Origin: Phytophthora quininea
Lineage: Eukaryota; Oomycota; Peronosporomycetes; Peronosporales; Peronosporaceae
DNA: 64,000 nucleotides
NCBI GenBank assembly: GCA_011947345.1
Contig: JAAVTG010000579.1
Location: forward strand, 248,001-312,000
Direction: 5' to 3'
The notes below the pieces were generated by a model. It was not told where the DNA came from. It made no database searches and was given only the letters and a program-made list of their open reading frames with translations. Shown piece by piece: positions 39,640 to 52,300 of the stretch (its first letter is position 1; the number at the start of each line of letters is the position of its first letter). The position numbers and the translations under genes were made by a program.

Positions 39640-41170
39640 ACAAACAAGGTGCAAAAAGCGAACTGGTGGGACCAACTTCAAGCGCGCGGCAGCTCTCCTA
39701 CACGTGTAGTGCGTCATGAAGCGCCCTACAATGTGGTCGAACATGGGGACGTCGCTGCGCTGCTTGTGCTACCGGAAAACATGACAAGCGGCGGCAAGAA
39801 AAAACGTCAAAGTTGTTAGTCGCGAGATTGTCTCGGAAACGTACATGTGCCGCATTCAGATTTTGCTGCGTCGATCCTACGTCGTCTCTCTGGATAGGGT
39901 GCGCAGACTTCACTTCGAGATGGGGATCAACAGGCATGCTCTATCGGGGCATTATGCACATAAAAAGCCAAAAACCCTTTTGAAACTCTCCAGGAGTGCC
40001 CATTTTGCCGCTCGGATTCTAGGCTGTTGAAGGAGTTCTCCAGCCAACATTTGCTGTTACCTACATACCGACACGTTGGGAGTTGATACACGATGCATGC
40101 CACTTTCTGTTGAAGAACTACGTTCGTCTTGGGATTCTCCAAGACGAAAAGGCTAACACGAAATCGAGTGACGCATGGTGGTTGTGCCTATTTGTGGTCT
40201 GCAAGTTGACCGAGAAGATCCGCGCCTGCTTTCGCAAGCTGCAGTATAAAACGGTTACTATGCGCGAACAATACGCTGCTCTGAATGAACTCCACTTATC
40301 ACTGGCGTTGAAATTTGAAAGCGAAATGACGAAGGTGAGCCAACTGTCGATTCACCAAAGGTCTCTGAGCATTAACCGTGATGCTGCCTTCACTCAAGAG
40401 ACCTTTTCGACAAGATTGCCACGGGACACCACAATGTTCATACATGCCGTCAAGGAGCTGAAGTGGGTTTCGCTGGCATGGCTCTGGACCAACCAAACAT
40501 CCACGAGCATCAAGATGGCGAAGAGGCTTTGGAAGTTTCAGCGCATCTGGCGGACATGGTAGACGAAGATACCCCGAGTTTCCACGAGGATGAAGACATA
40601 CCACAACTCAATGAAGTAAATGAACCGACTGAATCCCAGCAATCAACGAGTCAGCAAGACTTGGTGGAAGCTGTTACTACAGCTCAGACCGTGATGATCG
40701 ACGGAATTACCGATATCAAGCTCGATATTGCAGCAGAAGCCCGCGATGCGCCTCCAACGAGGTCGATTGACATCGTGAAGTGTACGGATGGAGCGTTCCG
40801 TCGTCTGCTGATCGCTCATTCAGCAAAATTGCAAGAATACCTAGGTGAATCGGCAACCGAGGAGATCTGGAGCCAGCGCAAGAACCTGATCCACGAATAC
40901 AAGCTAAAGCGTGATGTTTGCATAAAGGTGAAGGATCAAGGTGATCTGTCGCTTGAAGACGCGTGGGCTAAAGTCGAACCTTGTGGTGAATTTGGAGCGC
41001 TCATCGAATTTGCTGTTGGTCTCGCAAGTATTGCTCCAGGAACCCATACTGTGGAAGGGGATTTCAGTACGCTAAACGGTGTAGCTGGTCCACAGAAGAA
41101 CTGCAAGCGCGTCAATACTTCGAAGTCATGGAGCTGGCAGACAGATTGGAGTCAAGCAAGAAGGTTATAG
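39640..41170 (+). pseudogene. hAT-like transposase remnant
   Basis: Degraded plus-strand coding text. It opens with a possible BED-finger remnant (about 39645-39720). Conserved-looking parts include ILQDEKANTKSSDAWW and, near the end, FGALIEFAVGLASIAPGTHT followed by VEGDFSTLN. The latter recalls the C-terminal dimerization region of hAT-type transposases in oomycetes. Two frame changes and several stops separate the blocks. It lies between the two inverted transporter genes. Confidence 0.45.
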
Positions 41171-42966
41171 CACAACAGTGAGTTTCTGATCCAACAGAGC
41201 GTACGTAGGCTAACCTCACGTACATTTCCATGCGTAAGCTAGTGCCCTTTAGGGTTTTCTGGCAATTCAATACATTTCCTGTGCAATGCCCCTTTGAAGT
41301 TTCCCAACTCTGCCCATTTTACATCAAATCCCATCGACTTTCAAAATGCCCCGTTTGAGCATGCCTGGGGATCAACTGGCTGCGCGGCTGCAGTTTGGTG
41401 GGGATGAATTCGGCAGCAGTCGACCTATGGCCGAGGAAAAGATGCAGAAGTAGATCCCTGTGGAGGTCGGTGCTCTTGCGTGGAGGGCTTTCAGCGCGGC
41501 GGTATCAAATATGTGGACAGCAAAATGCTCACCGCTGAGTTGACGTAACCCCGACATCTACAGTACAGCCGAAGACTTGAAGCGGTTTGTGCGAATGCCA
41601 TCGAGAGAGTAGCAGCTCCGACTACAGCACCGGAGGCTAAAGTGACGCTTTGGTGCAGCTAGCGAGCGGTGCCGACCGAGATGCTTGAAGGCCGCATCAC
41701 GGCTGGCAACAAAAGAGTCCTGAGGATCGGTAGCTTCTCGGTAATCGAATATGTGTGGAGGCACTTGGGCTTCAAGTTGAAGCGTCTTCGGGGTGGTTTA
41801 ACAAGCTTCGGTTGTTCCTCAGGCTCAGCAGCATCTTCGATAGCGCTGCCAGGCGGTGATCCAATCGATAGCCTAGGCTCCAGGGTGGAGTTCACCAAGG
41901 CCCACAGCACAGCTTCCTCGAGCTGCTACGCTTGCTCTATCCGAGATAGGGATTGTCTTGAACTGATGAAGACAATTCATCAACAGCTAAGCGTCAATCA
42001 CTACAACGCGCCAACTCCGTTCCGCTCTTTGGGTATCACGTGGAACTATAAGTCATGGTTTGGATGTTGCGCGCCTTCACTGCGCACTGCTGTCACAACC
42101 GCTCGGGCGAGGTTCCGAGGCTAGTACGAGTAGTGCCGCAAGCCAGTGGCCCATGCCTTCCTCGAAGTGGAAACGCGCTGCCGCAGTTCGGCGCCGGAAA
42201 GTGGGTGCTGTTTAGTAGACCCTGGTAAACATGGAGCGGTGCACCGAGCCGGAAGTCCCACCGGAAAAGATCAAGTGTCTTCAAGTGCAGCTCGTCCTGA
42301 TCGACTTGACACTTTGCCACCCAGGCCACTCGGGCCACTCTTGTGGACGCCGACAAGCAATTTCCGTCGCCAAAGGCTTCGAGGCGCCGCTTCAGCGCCG
42401 TCACGTTATCCTTTACCGGTACAGACTGCCAAGCCAGCAGCGACTTGATGAGTCTCGCTGAGCGTGGCGTGACTTGGCATCTGGCTCGACAAGTTCAAAC
42501 CGAACTGCAATCCACGCAGCAAAGATTGCCGCGTTAGCACCGCGCCCACCGTCCCACTCTCCGTTAATCGACCATCATGTTGCAGTGCGGACGAACCGAA
42601 CGACTTCAATGCAAGCTCCAGCGCGACAACCTTCGCCTTTGAAGCCGCAAGAGAAACACATGAAGCACCGCTGCAGACAAAATGCTGCTGAATTGGATCC
42701 CCACGGCGAGCCGGACAGGTGGCCACGTACCTGTTCTTCAATGATTTGGCTGATAGATCGCCTTGCCGCGAGGTGTGCGGGGCAAGTGAGATGTCTGCAT
42801 GTTGTTGGCCGAAGTCAAATCCTGCTCCATGCTGCAATGCTCTTAACGTCGGGCTTGCCCGACGAGAAGCTACTGCAACCGCTGCGGCCCCACCGAAAAC
42901 CTGCTGCGGTGGTGTATGGTTCCCAATGCTGCAGCGGATGCTTGAATTGCTTCCCAACCCAGCGCC
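41171..42966. other. no gene recognised
   Basis: Frames up to about 190 codons on both strands with no motif. It may be decayed transposon sequence. Confidence 0.3.
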
Positions 42967-42985
42967 ATTTCATTCCTCAACTTGC
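42967..42985 (+). promoter_or_regulatory. oomycete initiator-like element of copy B
   Basis: ATTTCATTCCTCAACTTGC resembles the oomycete initiator plus flanking promoter region, about 60-75 bp upstream of the ATG at 43043. Confidence 0.5.
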
Positions 42986-43042
42986 TTCCTCCGGAGCACA
43001 GCGCCCTCAGCGGTTCCTCAACTTCCTCAGAGCTTCAGATCC

Positions 43043-44458
43043 ATGAAGGACCTCGAAAGCGCGGCAGGCTACGACCTCCACGCCTCGCCCAAGCCTGGCT
43101 CCATCGCTGGCGGCGATGACCAACCGCTAGGCCACCCGTCCATTTGGCTACTGCTGGCCGTGTCGATGCCTCGAATGGCCATCAACATGGCGTGGTCCGC
43201 TCAGTGGGCCGCCTTGGGCCCATATTTGTCGACGATGCTCTCCAACTCCGCCGTGCAAGCCACGCAGTTCATCGGCCCCATCGTCGGTGTGATCGTCGGC
43301 CCCAGTATCGGCGTCTTCAGTGACCGCACCACCTCCCGCTTCGGTCGCCGCCGCCCCTACCTCGTCGTCGCTGGTTTCCTCAGTGTCGTCTGCTGGATCG
43401 CCATGGGCTACACGAGCGAGATCGGCGAGGCTCTAGGCGACTCGGGCACGGACAACCGCACGTGGACGTCCGTGTTCACCATCTTCTTCTACGCCTGGAT
43501 GGACATCACCGTCAACGTCGTGCAAACTCCAGCCATGCTGTTGGTGGCCGACTTCGCTGGCGACCGTCAAACCACGGGAGCTGCTCTCGGTCAAGCCTGG
43601 TCGACGCTCGGCTCTATCGTCGTCGCTGTCTACATTGACGCCTTCGGTGCTGCGTACCGATCGATGCACTGGTTCATGGGCACGCTGTCCGTCATTATGA
43701 TCGTGTGCGTCGCTGTCGCCACCATCTTTGCGCACGAGACTCCGCTTGACCCCAGCAAGGTGGAGCAGGTGTCTGCGTGGACCCAGGTGTACAACGCCTT
43801 CTACTCGGTCTGGCTTGGCGTCAAGACGCTGCCCAAGGTGCTCGTTGTGTACGCCATCGGCTTCTTCTTCGTGCAGTACGGCTACACGGCCTACAACGGC
43901 AACAAGGGTCAGTTCTTCGGACTTGAAGTGTACGGCGGCACAGCAACAAATGCCGATTCCTGCAACCCGTGCACGGACGAGCAGAACGCCTACAACGACG
44001 GCGTTAGCCTTGCCGGCGGCAACGCCGACCTGTTCTACAACATTGTCGGCTACATTTACTCGTGGTGCATCCCGTTCCTTGTGAGCAAGCTCGGTCTCAA
44101 GTGGGTTCTCACCATGTCCACGGTGCCTCAAATGTTCCTGCTCATCATGGCCTGGGTCACCAACAAGGGCTTCGACGTGTTCGTCGTAGCCATTTGCGGC
44201 ATGACTTCTTCCGTTTGGTTTTCGTGCATCGTGCCAGTGATCATCCACGTCATGGGCGACGACATCGAGATTGGCATGTATGTAGGCGCACTCAACTCGG
44301 CCAACTGCTTCGGCCAACTACTCAACTTCGCCATCGGTACAGCCATCGTCAACACCTCTATGGGGTACAAGCTGCCGGTCTTCCTGGGTGGGATCATGAC
44401 CACCCTGGGCTTCCTGACCGCCGCCATCTTCATGAAGATCAAGATGTACAGCCTGTAA
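43043..44458 (+). CDS. sucrose-transporter-like MFS protein (copy B)
   Basis: 471 residues, uninterrupted. Starts MKDLESAAGYDLHASPKPGS and ends KIKMYSL like copy A. Membrane segments and the SRFGRRRPYL loop are conserved. A cysteine pair, CNPCTDEQNAYNDG, lies in an extracellular or lumenal loop. Differences from copy A cluster in the N-terminus and around YNAFYSVWLGVKTL. As the intact copy, it is the better candidate for function. Plasma-membrane sugar/proton symport is the family role (inference). Confidence 0.9.
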   Translation: MKDLESAAGYDLHASPKPGSIAGGDDQPLGHPSIWLLLAVSMPRMAINMAWSAQWAALGPYLSTMLSNSAVQATQFIGPIVGVIVGPSIGVFSDRTTSRFGRRRPYLVVAGFLSVVCWIAMGYTSEIGEALGDSGTDNRTWTSVFTIFFYAWMDITVNVVQTPAMLLVADFAGDRQTTGAALGQAWSTLGSIVVAVYIDAFGAAYRSMHWFMGTLSVIMIVCVAVATIFAHETPLDPSKVEQVSAWTQVYNAFYSVWLGVKTLPKVLVVYAIGFFFVQYGYTAYNGNKGQFFGLEVYGGTATNADSCNPCTDEQNAYNDGVSLAGGNADLFYNIVGYIYSWCIPFLVSKLGLKWVLTMSTVPQMFLLIMAWVTNKGFDVFVVAICGMTSSVWFSCIVPVIIHVMGDDIEIGMYVGALNSANCFGQLLNFAIGTAIVNTSMGYKLPVFLGGIMTTLGFLTAAIFMKIKMYSL

Positions 44459-45151
44459 GTGCTATCGAGCGTCGTGTGTATGCGTAGTAGCCAAAGTAAT
44501 ATCGGTAGCGACTCAGAACGTGTCTTCAATGCAACGAGAGATCGTCGGTACTTAGTGTTGGCGTGATTGAAGAGCAGCCTTTCCGCCGGAAAAGTAGAGG
44601 CGAGTTGAGTCACCGCCTGATCACCCGCTGATCGCGAACGCCTCGGACCTTCCACTTGATTTAACGCCCTTCATACCGCCACAGCTTCAAGCGGACCATC
44701 AACTCGACAAGGCAGGCCGACGATGTTTTCGATCCGCTCCATTCCTCCCTTGGCCTCCACGGCCGAGAAGATCGTCGTGCTCACGAACCAAGCACTTCCA
44801 GCTGGCTACCAACGACTGATTTGTTGGGCTAGAAATTGTAGCACGCACTCGGTGAGCGGCATGTAGGTGGCACTCGAACGAATATTGGGAACGCCTTTTC
44901 GAGGAGCACGCCTTCGATGGACCGCCAGTACGGTCTGCATCGACTCGATTCCATTTCACCACCACGCTCGCGACATCCGATGCCACTGGACTGTTGCCCT
45001 AGGGGCCTTCCACTCCATGAGTTCTTGGCTTCGAAAATGCGCAGGAACCACACGCGCCATCCGCGGTTCTTGCTGTCGTCGTCTTGCATCGACCCTTGCC
45101 TCCATGAAGGTCTGGCAAAGCAACTCGCATTCCCCGTCTCGACCCCTTGCC
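44459..45151. other. intergenic, no gene recognised
   Basis: 3' flank of copy B and 5' flank of the ankyrin gene. Open frames upstream of 45152 in phase with the ankyrin protein leave a longer N-terminus possible. Confidence 0.35.
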
Positions 45152-46786
45152 ATGAGCCGACACTCCGTGAGCGTCGACGGCTGGACGCCTCTGTCTGCGA
45201 TCGTCGACTTGGAACACAACCGATTCACACTCAACTCGCTCGACCGCAGAAACAGCACCGCGCAGAAACTCGCGGTGGCTCGGACCCAATCGGACGTGCT
45301 GCGTGTGCTGAAGGACGAAGGTCTGGTCTCGTTCGATGCGCGGAACCCGAGAACGTACACGACCGCGTTGATTTTGGCAGCGGGAGGGGCCACACTGGCA
45401 ATGTCCGCTGTCTGCTTGGTCAGGGCGTCGCTGTTGACTCGAGGAACGCGGAAGGCGGCACTGCACTCCATGTAGCTGCCGCCAACGGAAAGTTCGAGAT
45501 GTGTCACTTGCTACTGACCAACGGGGCTGCAATCGACCGCACCGACGCAAACAACTGCACGCCGTTAATGCTCGCAGTACAGGGAGCGCACGTCAACGCA
45601 GTGCAGACGCTATTGACTCGACGGCCGAAGCTGGAGATCGAGAACCCCAACGGCGCCACCGTATTGAGCACTGCGGTGCAACGCGGTCGACTCACCCTCG
45701 CTCGTCTTCTACTCGGAGCCGGCGCCAAGGTCGATACTACCGATGCTATAGGGATGACGCCGCTCATGTACGCGGCTCGCAACGGCCAGCTCGCGTTCGT
45801 GGAGCTGCTGGTGGCTCGAGGGGCGAGGTTTGATCTGCACTGTAATTCCGGTCTCTCGGCACTTCACTTCGCGACCGGCAACGGCCGTCTGGAGGTCGTT
45901 CGGGAGCTCTTAAGTGCTGGGGACGACTTGAACGCATGCGACAGGGTGAAAGGCCTCACTCCGCTAATGTACGCGGCTGTCCAAGGCTACGCCTACATCG
46001 TGAAGGAGCTGCTTCCTGTGGTGCTAAAGCTCGACGTCGACGCCGTCGACATGAAGAGCGGCAAGGGCTGTACGGCCTTGTTCTTGGCGGCGTCAAAGCG
46101 GCACAAGGCGGTGTGCGAACTGTTGCTGGATATTGGTGGGGCTGCTGTCGACGCTGCAGAGTGGAGGGGCTACACGCCGCTGATGGCGGCTGCGAAGAGA
46201 GGCTTCACAGATATCGTCAAGCTCCTGTTGAACCGCGGCGCGTCCGTCGAAGCAGTCAACGGCGACGGGAATCGACCGCTTGAGATCGCCGCTCGCAACG
46301 GTCGCGCTGCAGTCGTTCGTGTCTTGCTGGAGAGCGGGGCGTTCGTGGACGCTCCCAACCGAACGCGCGGGTATACGGCGTTGTCCACAGCTGCCTTACG
46401 AGGTCGAATCGACGTCGTTCACCTGCTCTTGAAACACCAGGCCAATGTCGAAGCTCAAAGCTGCATCGGAGATACGCCACTGCTGCTGGCTGTTACCCAG
46501 GGACGTCTCGAAGTCGTCCGCGTGCTGCTGTCAAGTGGAGCTTCGCCCGTTGCCAAGAACGTGATGGGAGAGACCCCTTGTCTCGAGCTGTCGCTGGAGG
46601 TTACGTCGAAATCGCTGCGTTGCTTCGGATCGCGGCTGGCATCCGGTCTCGAGGAGCTCTCTGCGCGCAAGTCCGACCAACGTCCACGTCGATCGCTCGC
46701 CAGATACGAAGCAGTCAATGCGTTCGACCGGCGACGACGACGACGACGACTCGGAAATCGATGGCGCGGACTTTGACTTTGACTGA
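45152..46786 (+). CDS. ankyrin-repeat protein
   Basis: 545 residues after adding one base to each of three runs: G4 45386-45389, C4 46574-46577, GG 46627-46628. From MSRHSVSVDGWTPLSAI, then about 12 ankyrin repeats (for example GGTALHVAAANGKFEMCHLL, GMTPLMYAARNGQLAFVELL, GYTPLMAAAKRGFTDIVKLL, GNRPLEIAARNGRAAVVRVL, GDTPLLLAVTQGRLEVVRVL). The tail is acidic (STGDDDDDDSEIDGADFDFD) before TGA 46784-46786. No enzymatic domain. A protein-interaction scaffold of unknown partner. Starts further upstream are possible. Confidence 0.8.
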
Positions 46787-46815
46787 TCAAATCATTCCAT
46801 AGAAAGGCTCAAGTA

Positions 46816-49087
46816 ATGGAGGACGACTGGGTGTGGAGCTTCTTGGAGCCTTGGTGCAGGTTTCCTGCCTACCGACTGCGGTATGTGACGGGCTTGATGG
46901 AGGACGCGCGTGGACAGAGCTATCGAGGGATCCAAGTGCAGCTACCGAGCCCCCAGAGCCCGACAATGACGACGACTACGACCAAGCGGAGTTCGAGACT
47001 TCGATGAAGGAATTGCGTGAGAGTTTGGGACTGCTAGCGGCTGTTGCTCACGTCGACAATGCTGTCTGGAAGCGGCTGCTGGTGGACCACGCAAAGCTGG
47101 AAATTAAGAGCCAGGAAGAGCTCTTCGAGGAGGAGTTCATGCCACGGTTCCAGCTTGCATTGGTTAGCGACCCGGATACCGACGGAGACTTGTTGAATGG
47201 GATCGAGGCGTTCTGCAACACAAAGCAACACTTTGCTGCGAGTGCGGAGTACAAGGAAGCTCTGTCGAGGGTCGCAGCTCTAGCGGGTGGGAAACATTCC
47301 GCTGGTTCGACTGAGATTGAGGTCCCAGTCACGATCCAGCTTGGGCCTTGGATCACTAAGAGTACCGATAAGATGATGGAGTATCTCCGGGATTTACAGA
47401 AGAGGGTTAGATCCATCCGAATGCAATGGCAAAACTACTTTGAAAGAAGCGGAGCTCCTCTGAGCGTCACTTTCGTGTTGGAGGACATCCTGCTGGATCT
47501 CCGAGACGTCCGACTCAGTGCCGAGATAGTCGAGCTAATGGAAAGCTTTGCCCATGATGGGATCCGGTTCTCTGGACTAACTCTGCGGCAGGAACTGCAC
47601 CAGTCCTTGGCGTTTAATGGCGGCCTAACTGCTGCTCGAGAGACTGTCGGCAGATATGCGTGGGGGTTGTTTGGCGGCACGAAGCGACGTGAAGGAGAGT
47701 ACGACTTTGAGGCGACGACGATGACCGGGCCGCTAGCAGCCACATATGGCCACGCGAATCAACTTTCACTCAAGTCTCTTCACTTTGATTGCGAGGCAAT
47801 GCGGTATTGGGTGTTTGAACGCATGTGCTCGGCTGTTGCAGTGAACCAGACCACCACACGACTCTCTCTCGAGCTCGAAATGGACGACGGAGACGACAGT
47901 GACGATGGAGACTGGGAGCTTTGTCGCTGGAGATGGCAGTGGATAACGTTTGCCTGTTTCTCGGAGAAAGCGCGTCTGCACTCGTGTCTGAAGAATCTTA
48001 GTCTTCGCAACGCTGTCATTACGGACGAAGCTGTCGAGGCCATGGCCGAGATATTAGCGACGGACGGTCCGGAGGAAGCTCTTCTCGACTGCACGGCCCT
48101 ACCGTCTGATGCCTCCGTGGACATTAGTATAAAAGCCAACTCACCCATCCGACTGCAGCCGATGTATTTTAATGAAGCCTACGCCACCACGTTTCGAGTG
48201 GCGAGGGACATTGTCGGTGTACGGCTGCTGAGCAAGCCTGACGACAGCGGCCTGCTCGATGTTTTAATTCCAGGCTTTGGCAAGTGCCAAGTCCAGCAAT
48301 CCAGTCTTCTCCACAGAACAGTGGAGTTGCCATCGAATGGTCTGGCTGGAGTCACGACGCTGTCGATCAAGTTTGGCGAAGACCCGCACCCGGAAACTCT
48401 ACAAGCTTTACTAACACTTATTGGTGCGTCATTGATGCATTTAACGCTGGAGTTTGAGAGCTTTAATACCTGTGAGCTGGCCGGCATCGTGGCGAACTGC
48501 CCCAAGCTGATCGAGCTAGCCATCTGCACTCACTCCCTCGAGATGCGATTCTGCCTTCGAGACGGCAATTACTGGGACTTAGCACTGCACGACGCGATGC
48601 ATTTTTCATTGAATGACGTCGGCGGCATCGCAGAAGCCCTCGCTGATCCAGAGAGCTCGCTGACCAAGTGTGCTCGACGTCTCCGAGTTCGGGTGGGTCA
48701 CACGGCGTCCGGGTATATGTCTAACGACTGGTTTAGGAAGCTCCTAAAAATGCTAGAGGTGAATACTGCGCTCGAGTACCTGGATATTGTTACCGGGAGA
48801 CCTTACATGGTTCATTTCAACGAATTTAAGGCGCACCACCTCGAGCCGCTGCCAGTGGTCGAATCTCCTGTTGGCGTCGACTGCAAAGCCGCTTTTTGAG
48901 TGTCATGGGGTCACAATACGATGAAGTCGTGGGGTACAAGAAGCGGAAACACCAGACGCCGCTACCTGTGTTGGACCAACATGCGTTGGAGAACATCTTC
49001 GAATTTGCAGCTGCACACGTGACTCGCAGAGTTTACTTCCGGGAGTACAATTTCTTTGAGACTGGTCGCAACTACTTGTCGATTTAG
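46816..49087 (+). CDS. leucine-rich-repeat-like hypothetical protein
   Basis: 757 residues after adding one base at GGG 46829-46831 and at T5 48893-48897. Starts MEDDWGVELL only 29 bp after the ankyrin stop. N-terminal region acidic and helical. The centre has irregular LRR-like strands (LHSCLKNLSLRNAVITDEAV, LTLEFESFNTCELAGIVANC, PKLIELAICTHSLEM). The C-terminus (LPVLDQHALENIFEFAAAHV, RRVYFRE) is of a type seen in oomycete hypothetical proteins. No signal peptide. Function unknown. Confidence 0.65.
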
Positions 49088-49375
49088 CCATGTACCTCGC
49101 GTGCTAGCGGCTGCCCACGCTATAGAGCCGTGCTTGTGGGGCCTGGGTTGTTTATGAGTGCACCGCGACCAGTTTATGATTGCACTTGGATGATGCACAT
49201 GGCCCGCAAAACTGTCAAAACAAGGTGGGAAATGGAGAAATAGCATTGGTCGCCCGCTTCAACTTGTTGTGCCATTTGGGAGCAAGGAAACCCTCATTTC
49301 TACTTCTGCTCACAGCCAGCAACATCTCCTCAGCATTTCATCACTAGTCGAGCATCAACAGTGTGTCACCCCGCA
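49088..49375. promoter_or_regulatory. ABCG upstream region with initiator-like motif
   Basis: CCTCATTTCTACTTCT (49292-49307) resembles the oomycete initiator, about 70 bp upstream of the ATG. No other feature seen. Confidence 0.35.
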
Positions 49376-52300
49376 ATGCAGCAGCCGAAAGATGAAGCAA
49401 AGTCGATGACCTCGCCTCGAATTGGCTACGACAGTGGCGAATCGCTCATGGCGCAGGGATCGGTCGCTCTACACAATCACGTATCTTCCTGCTTGGAGAC
49501 AGCTCTCGGAAAAGCGTTGCCACAGATGGAAGTTCGCTTTCGAGACCTGGCTATCACGGCGGAGGTTGTCGTGACGGACGAGAGCCAAACGAGTTTGGAA
49601 CTTCCGACAATCTATAACACCGTCAAGGTGTGGCTCGTAAGTCTGAACGCCAAGAAGCACACTGTGCAGAAGCACATTCTTCGACAAATGAGCGGGGTGC
49701 TCAAACCAGGCTCAATCACGCTGGTTCTTGGCCAACCAGGCTCCGGAAAGTCGTCATTCATGAAAGCTTTGAGCGGGAGATTCCCAGCGGATAACCACGT
49801 TCCTGTGAAAGGCCAAGTGACGTACAACGGCATTCCTCAAGATAAACTCCGTAAGCGAATTCCCCATTCGTGTCGTTCGTGGATCAGCACGATACGCATT
49901 TCCCGACGCTCTCAGTGAAGGAGACGCTTAAATTTGCGCACGCGTGTAGCGGTGGCGGCCTGCCGAAACGTGTCGAGCAGCAATTCGTTGCGGGCTCATC
50001 TGAAGAGAATCGTGCTGCTCTGGAGGCAGCTCGCGCCATGTATAAGCACCACCCTGACGTGATTATCCAACAGCTAGGGCTTGACAAATGCCAAGATACC
50101 ATCGTTGGCAACGCCATGCTACGTGGCGTGTCTGGTGGCGAGCGCAAACGCGTGACGACTGGAGAGATGGCTTTTGGAAACCGAGACGTGATGCTGATGG
50201 ACGAGATCAGCACCGGCTTGGACAGCGCCGCGACATTCGACATTGTTTCGACACAGCGCAGCTTGGCCAAGAAGCTCGGTAAAACTGTCGTGATTTCCTT
50301 GCTGCAACCGCCTCCTGAGGTGTTTGAGCTGTTCGACGACCTCATCCTGCTGAATGACGGCTACGTCATGTACCATGGGCCTCGTCACCAAGTGCTGGGA
50401 TACTTTGAGAGTTTGGGTTTCAAATGTCCTCCGAGCCGCGATGTAGCCGACTTCTTGATGGATCTCGGCACTAACAAACAATTCCAATACGGGTCTGTCT
50501 CGGTTCCTGTAGACCCGAGCGAATTCGCTGAAGCGTTTGCGAGATCCGACATTCATTTACGAATGCTGGGGAATTGGATGCCCCACTGAATCCTCAACTC
50601 ATCGAGGATAACCAACAGCATGTGGATCCGCTGCCAGAGTTCCACCAGAACTTCTGGCAAGGAGCGTTAATGCTCACAAGGCGGCAATTGACGGTGACGA
50701 TGCGCAACCAGGCCTTACTACAAAGCCGCTTCCTCATGTGCGTATTTCTCGGACTATTGAACGCGAGCACTTTCTTCCACTTTGACGAGACTGACGCGCA
50801 AGTGGTCATGGGCGTGCTCTACGTGGCGATCAACTTCATGATGATGGGGCAGTCGGCGCAAGTGCCCACCTTCATGTCGATTCGACAAGTGTTTTACAAG
50901 CAGCGCGGCGCCAACTTTTCCGGTCCTCGTCGTTTGTTCTTGCGATGTCCATGAGTCAACTCCCGCTGGCGTTGCTCGAGGCGCTGGTGTACGGATCCAT
51001 CATGTATTGGATGTGTGGGTTCGTGCCGACTGCAGCGGGGTATCTTCTGTTTGAGTTGATCCTGTTCCTGACGTACATGCTGTTCGCGGCCTGGTTCTTC
51101 ATGTTGGCTGTGGTCTCTCCAAACATGAACGTCGCAACGTCGAGTTCGAACCTTGCGCTGCTGCTCTTCACGTTGTTCTCGGGCTTCACGATCACGAAAG
51201 GCCACATTCCGGACTATTTGATTTGGATGTACTGGATCAGCCCGTTGGCATGGGGCATTCGTGCGCTTTCAGTAAACCAGTACACGGACAAGAGATTTAC
51301 CGTGTGCGTGTACAACGCTGTGGACTACTGCGCTGAGTACGGGATGACGATGGGCAAGTACTCACTAAGCTCTTTTGACGTGCCGACGCAGCGGACTTGG
51401 CTGTGGCTCGGAATCGTCTTTGAAATCGGATTCTACATCGGCTGCATGGGAGTCGCTTGCCTCGTGTTGGAGTACTGGCGCTACGAAAGTCCTAGTAGCA
51501 TTTCTACGACTTTGAAAGACATTAGTGCTGCCACGGAATCATCCTCAGCGACGACCGAGTACGGTCTGATGACTACACCAAAAGCTGAAGTGGCGGTGCC
51601 AATGCTGCAGCCACCCAAGAAGAACTTTGTTCCTGTCACTGTAGCATTTCGAGATTTGTGGTACTCGGTCCCGGATTCTGCCCACCCCAAAGCCTCCATC
51701 GACTTGCTGAAGGGCATTAGCGGATACGCTGTGCCTGGTTCCATGACGGCGTTGATGGGGTCTTCGGGGCTGGCAAGACGACACTCATGGACGTGATCGC
51801 TGGACGGAAGACTGGAGGCAACATTCGAGGTGAAATCCTTCTCAATGGCTATCCAGCGACAGAAGTCGCTATTCGGCGGTGCACGGGCTACTGCGAGCAG
51901 ATGGACATCCACTCAGAGGGATCGACGTTCCGCGAGGCGTTAACGTTTAGTGCGTTCTTGCGGCAGGATGCTGACGTCCCTCATAGCAAGAAGTCTGACT
52001 CTGTGAACGAGAGCTTGGAGCTTTTGGGACTACTACCCATTGCAGACCAGATCATTCGTGGCAGCTCCACAGAGCAAATGAAGCGGCTGACCATTGGCGT
52101 GGAGCTTGCAGCGCAGCCTAGTGTGCTCTTCCTGGACGAGCCTACCAGTGGACTAGATTCTCGGTCAGCCAAGCTGATCATGGAAGGCGTTCGCAAAGTG
52201 GCCGACACTGGAAGAACCGTCGTCTGCACGATCCACCAACCATCTACACTAGTGTTTGAAGTGTTCGACAGCTTGTTGCTACTCAAGCGTGGCGGAGTGA

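Noticed and set aside
43433..44317. 294-codon minus-strand frame, His/Val-rich
   Set aside because: Antisense of the intact transporter copy B; composition is that of a shadow frame.
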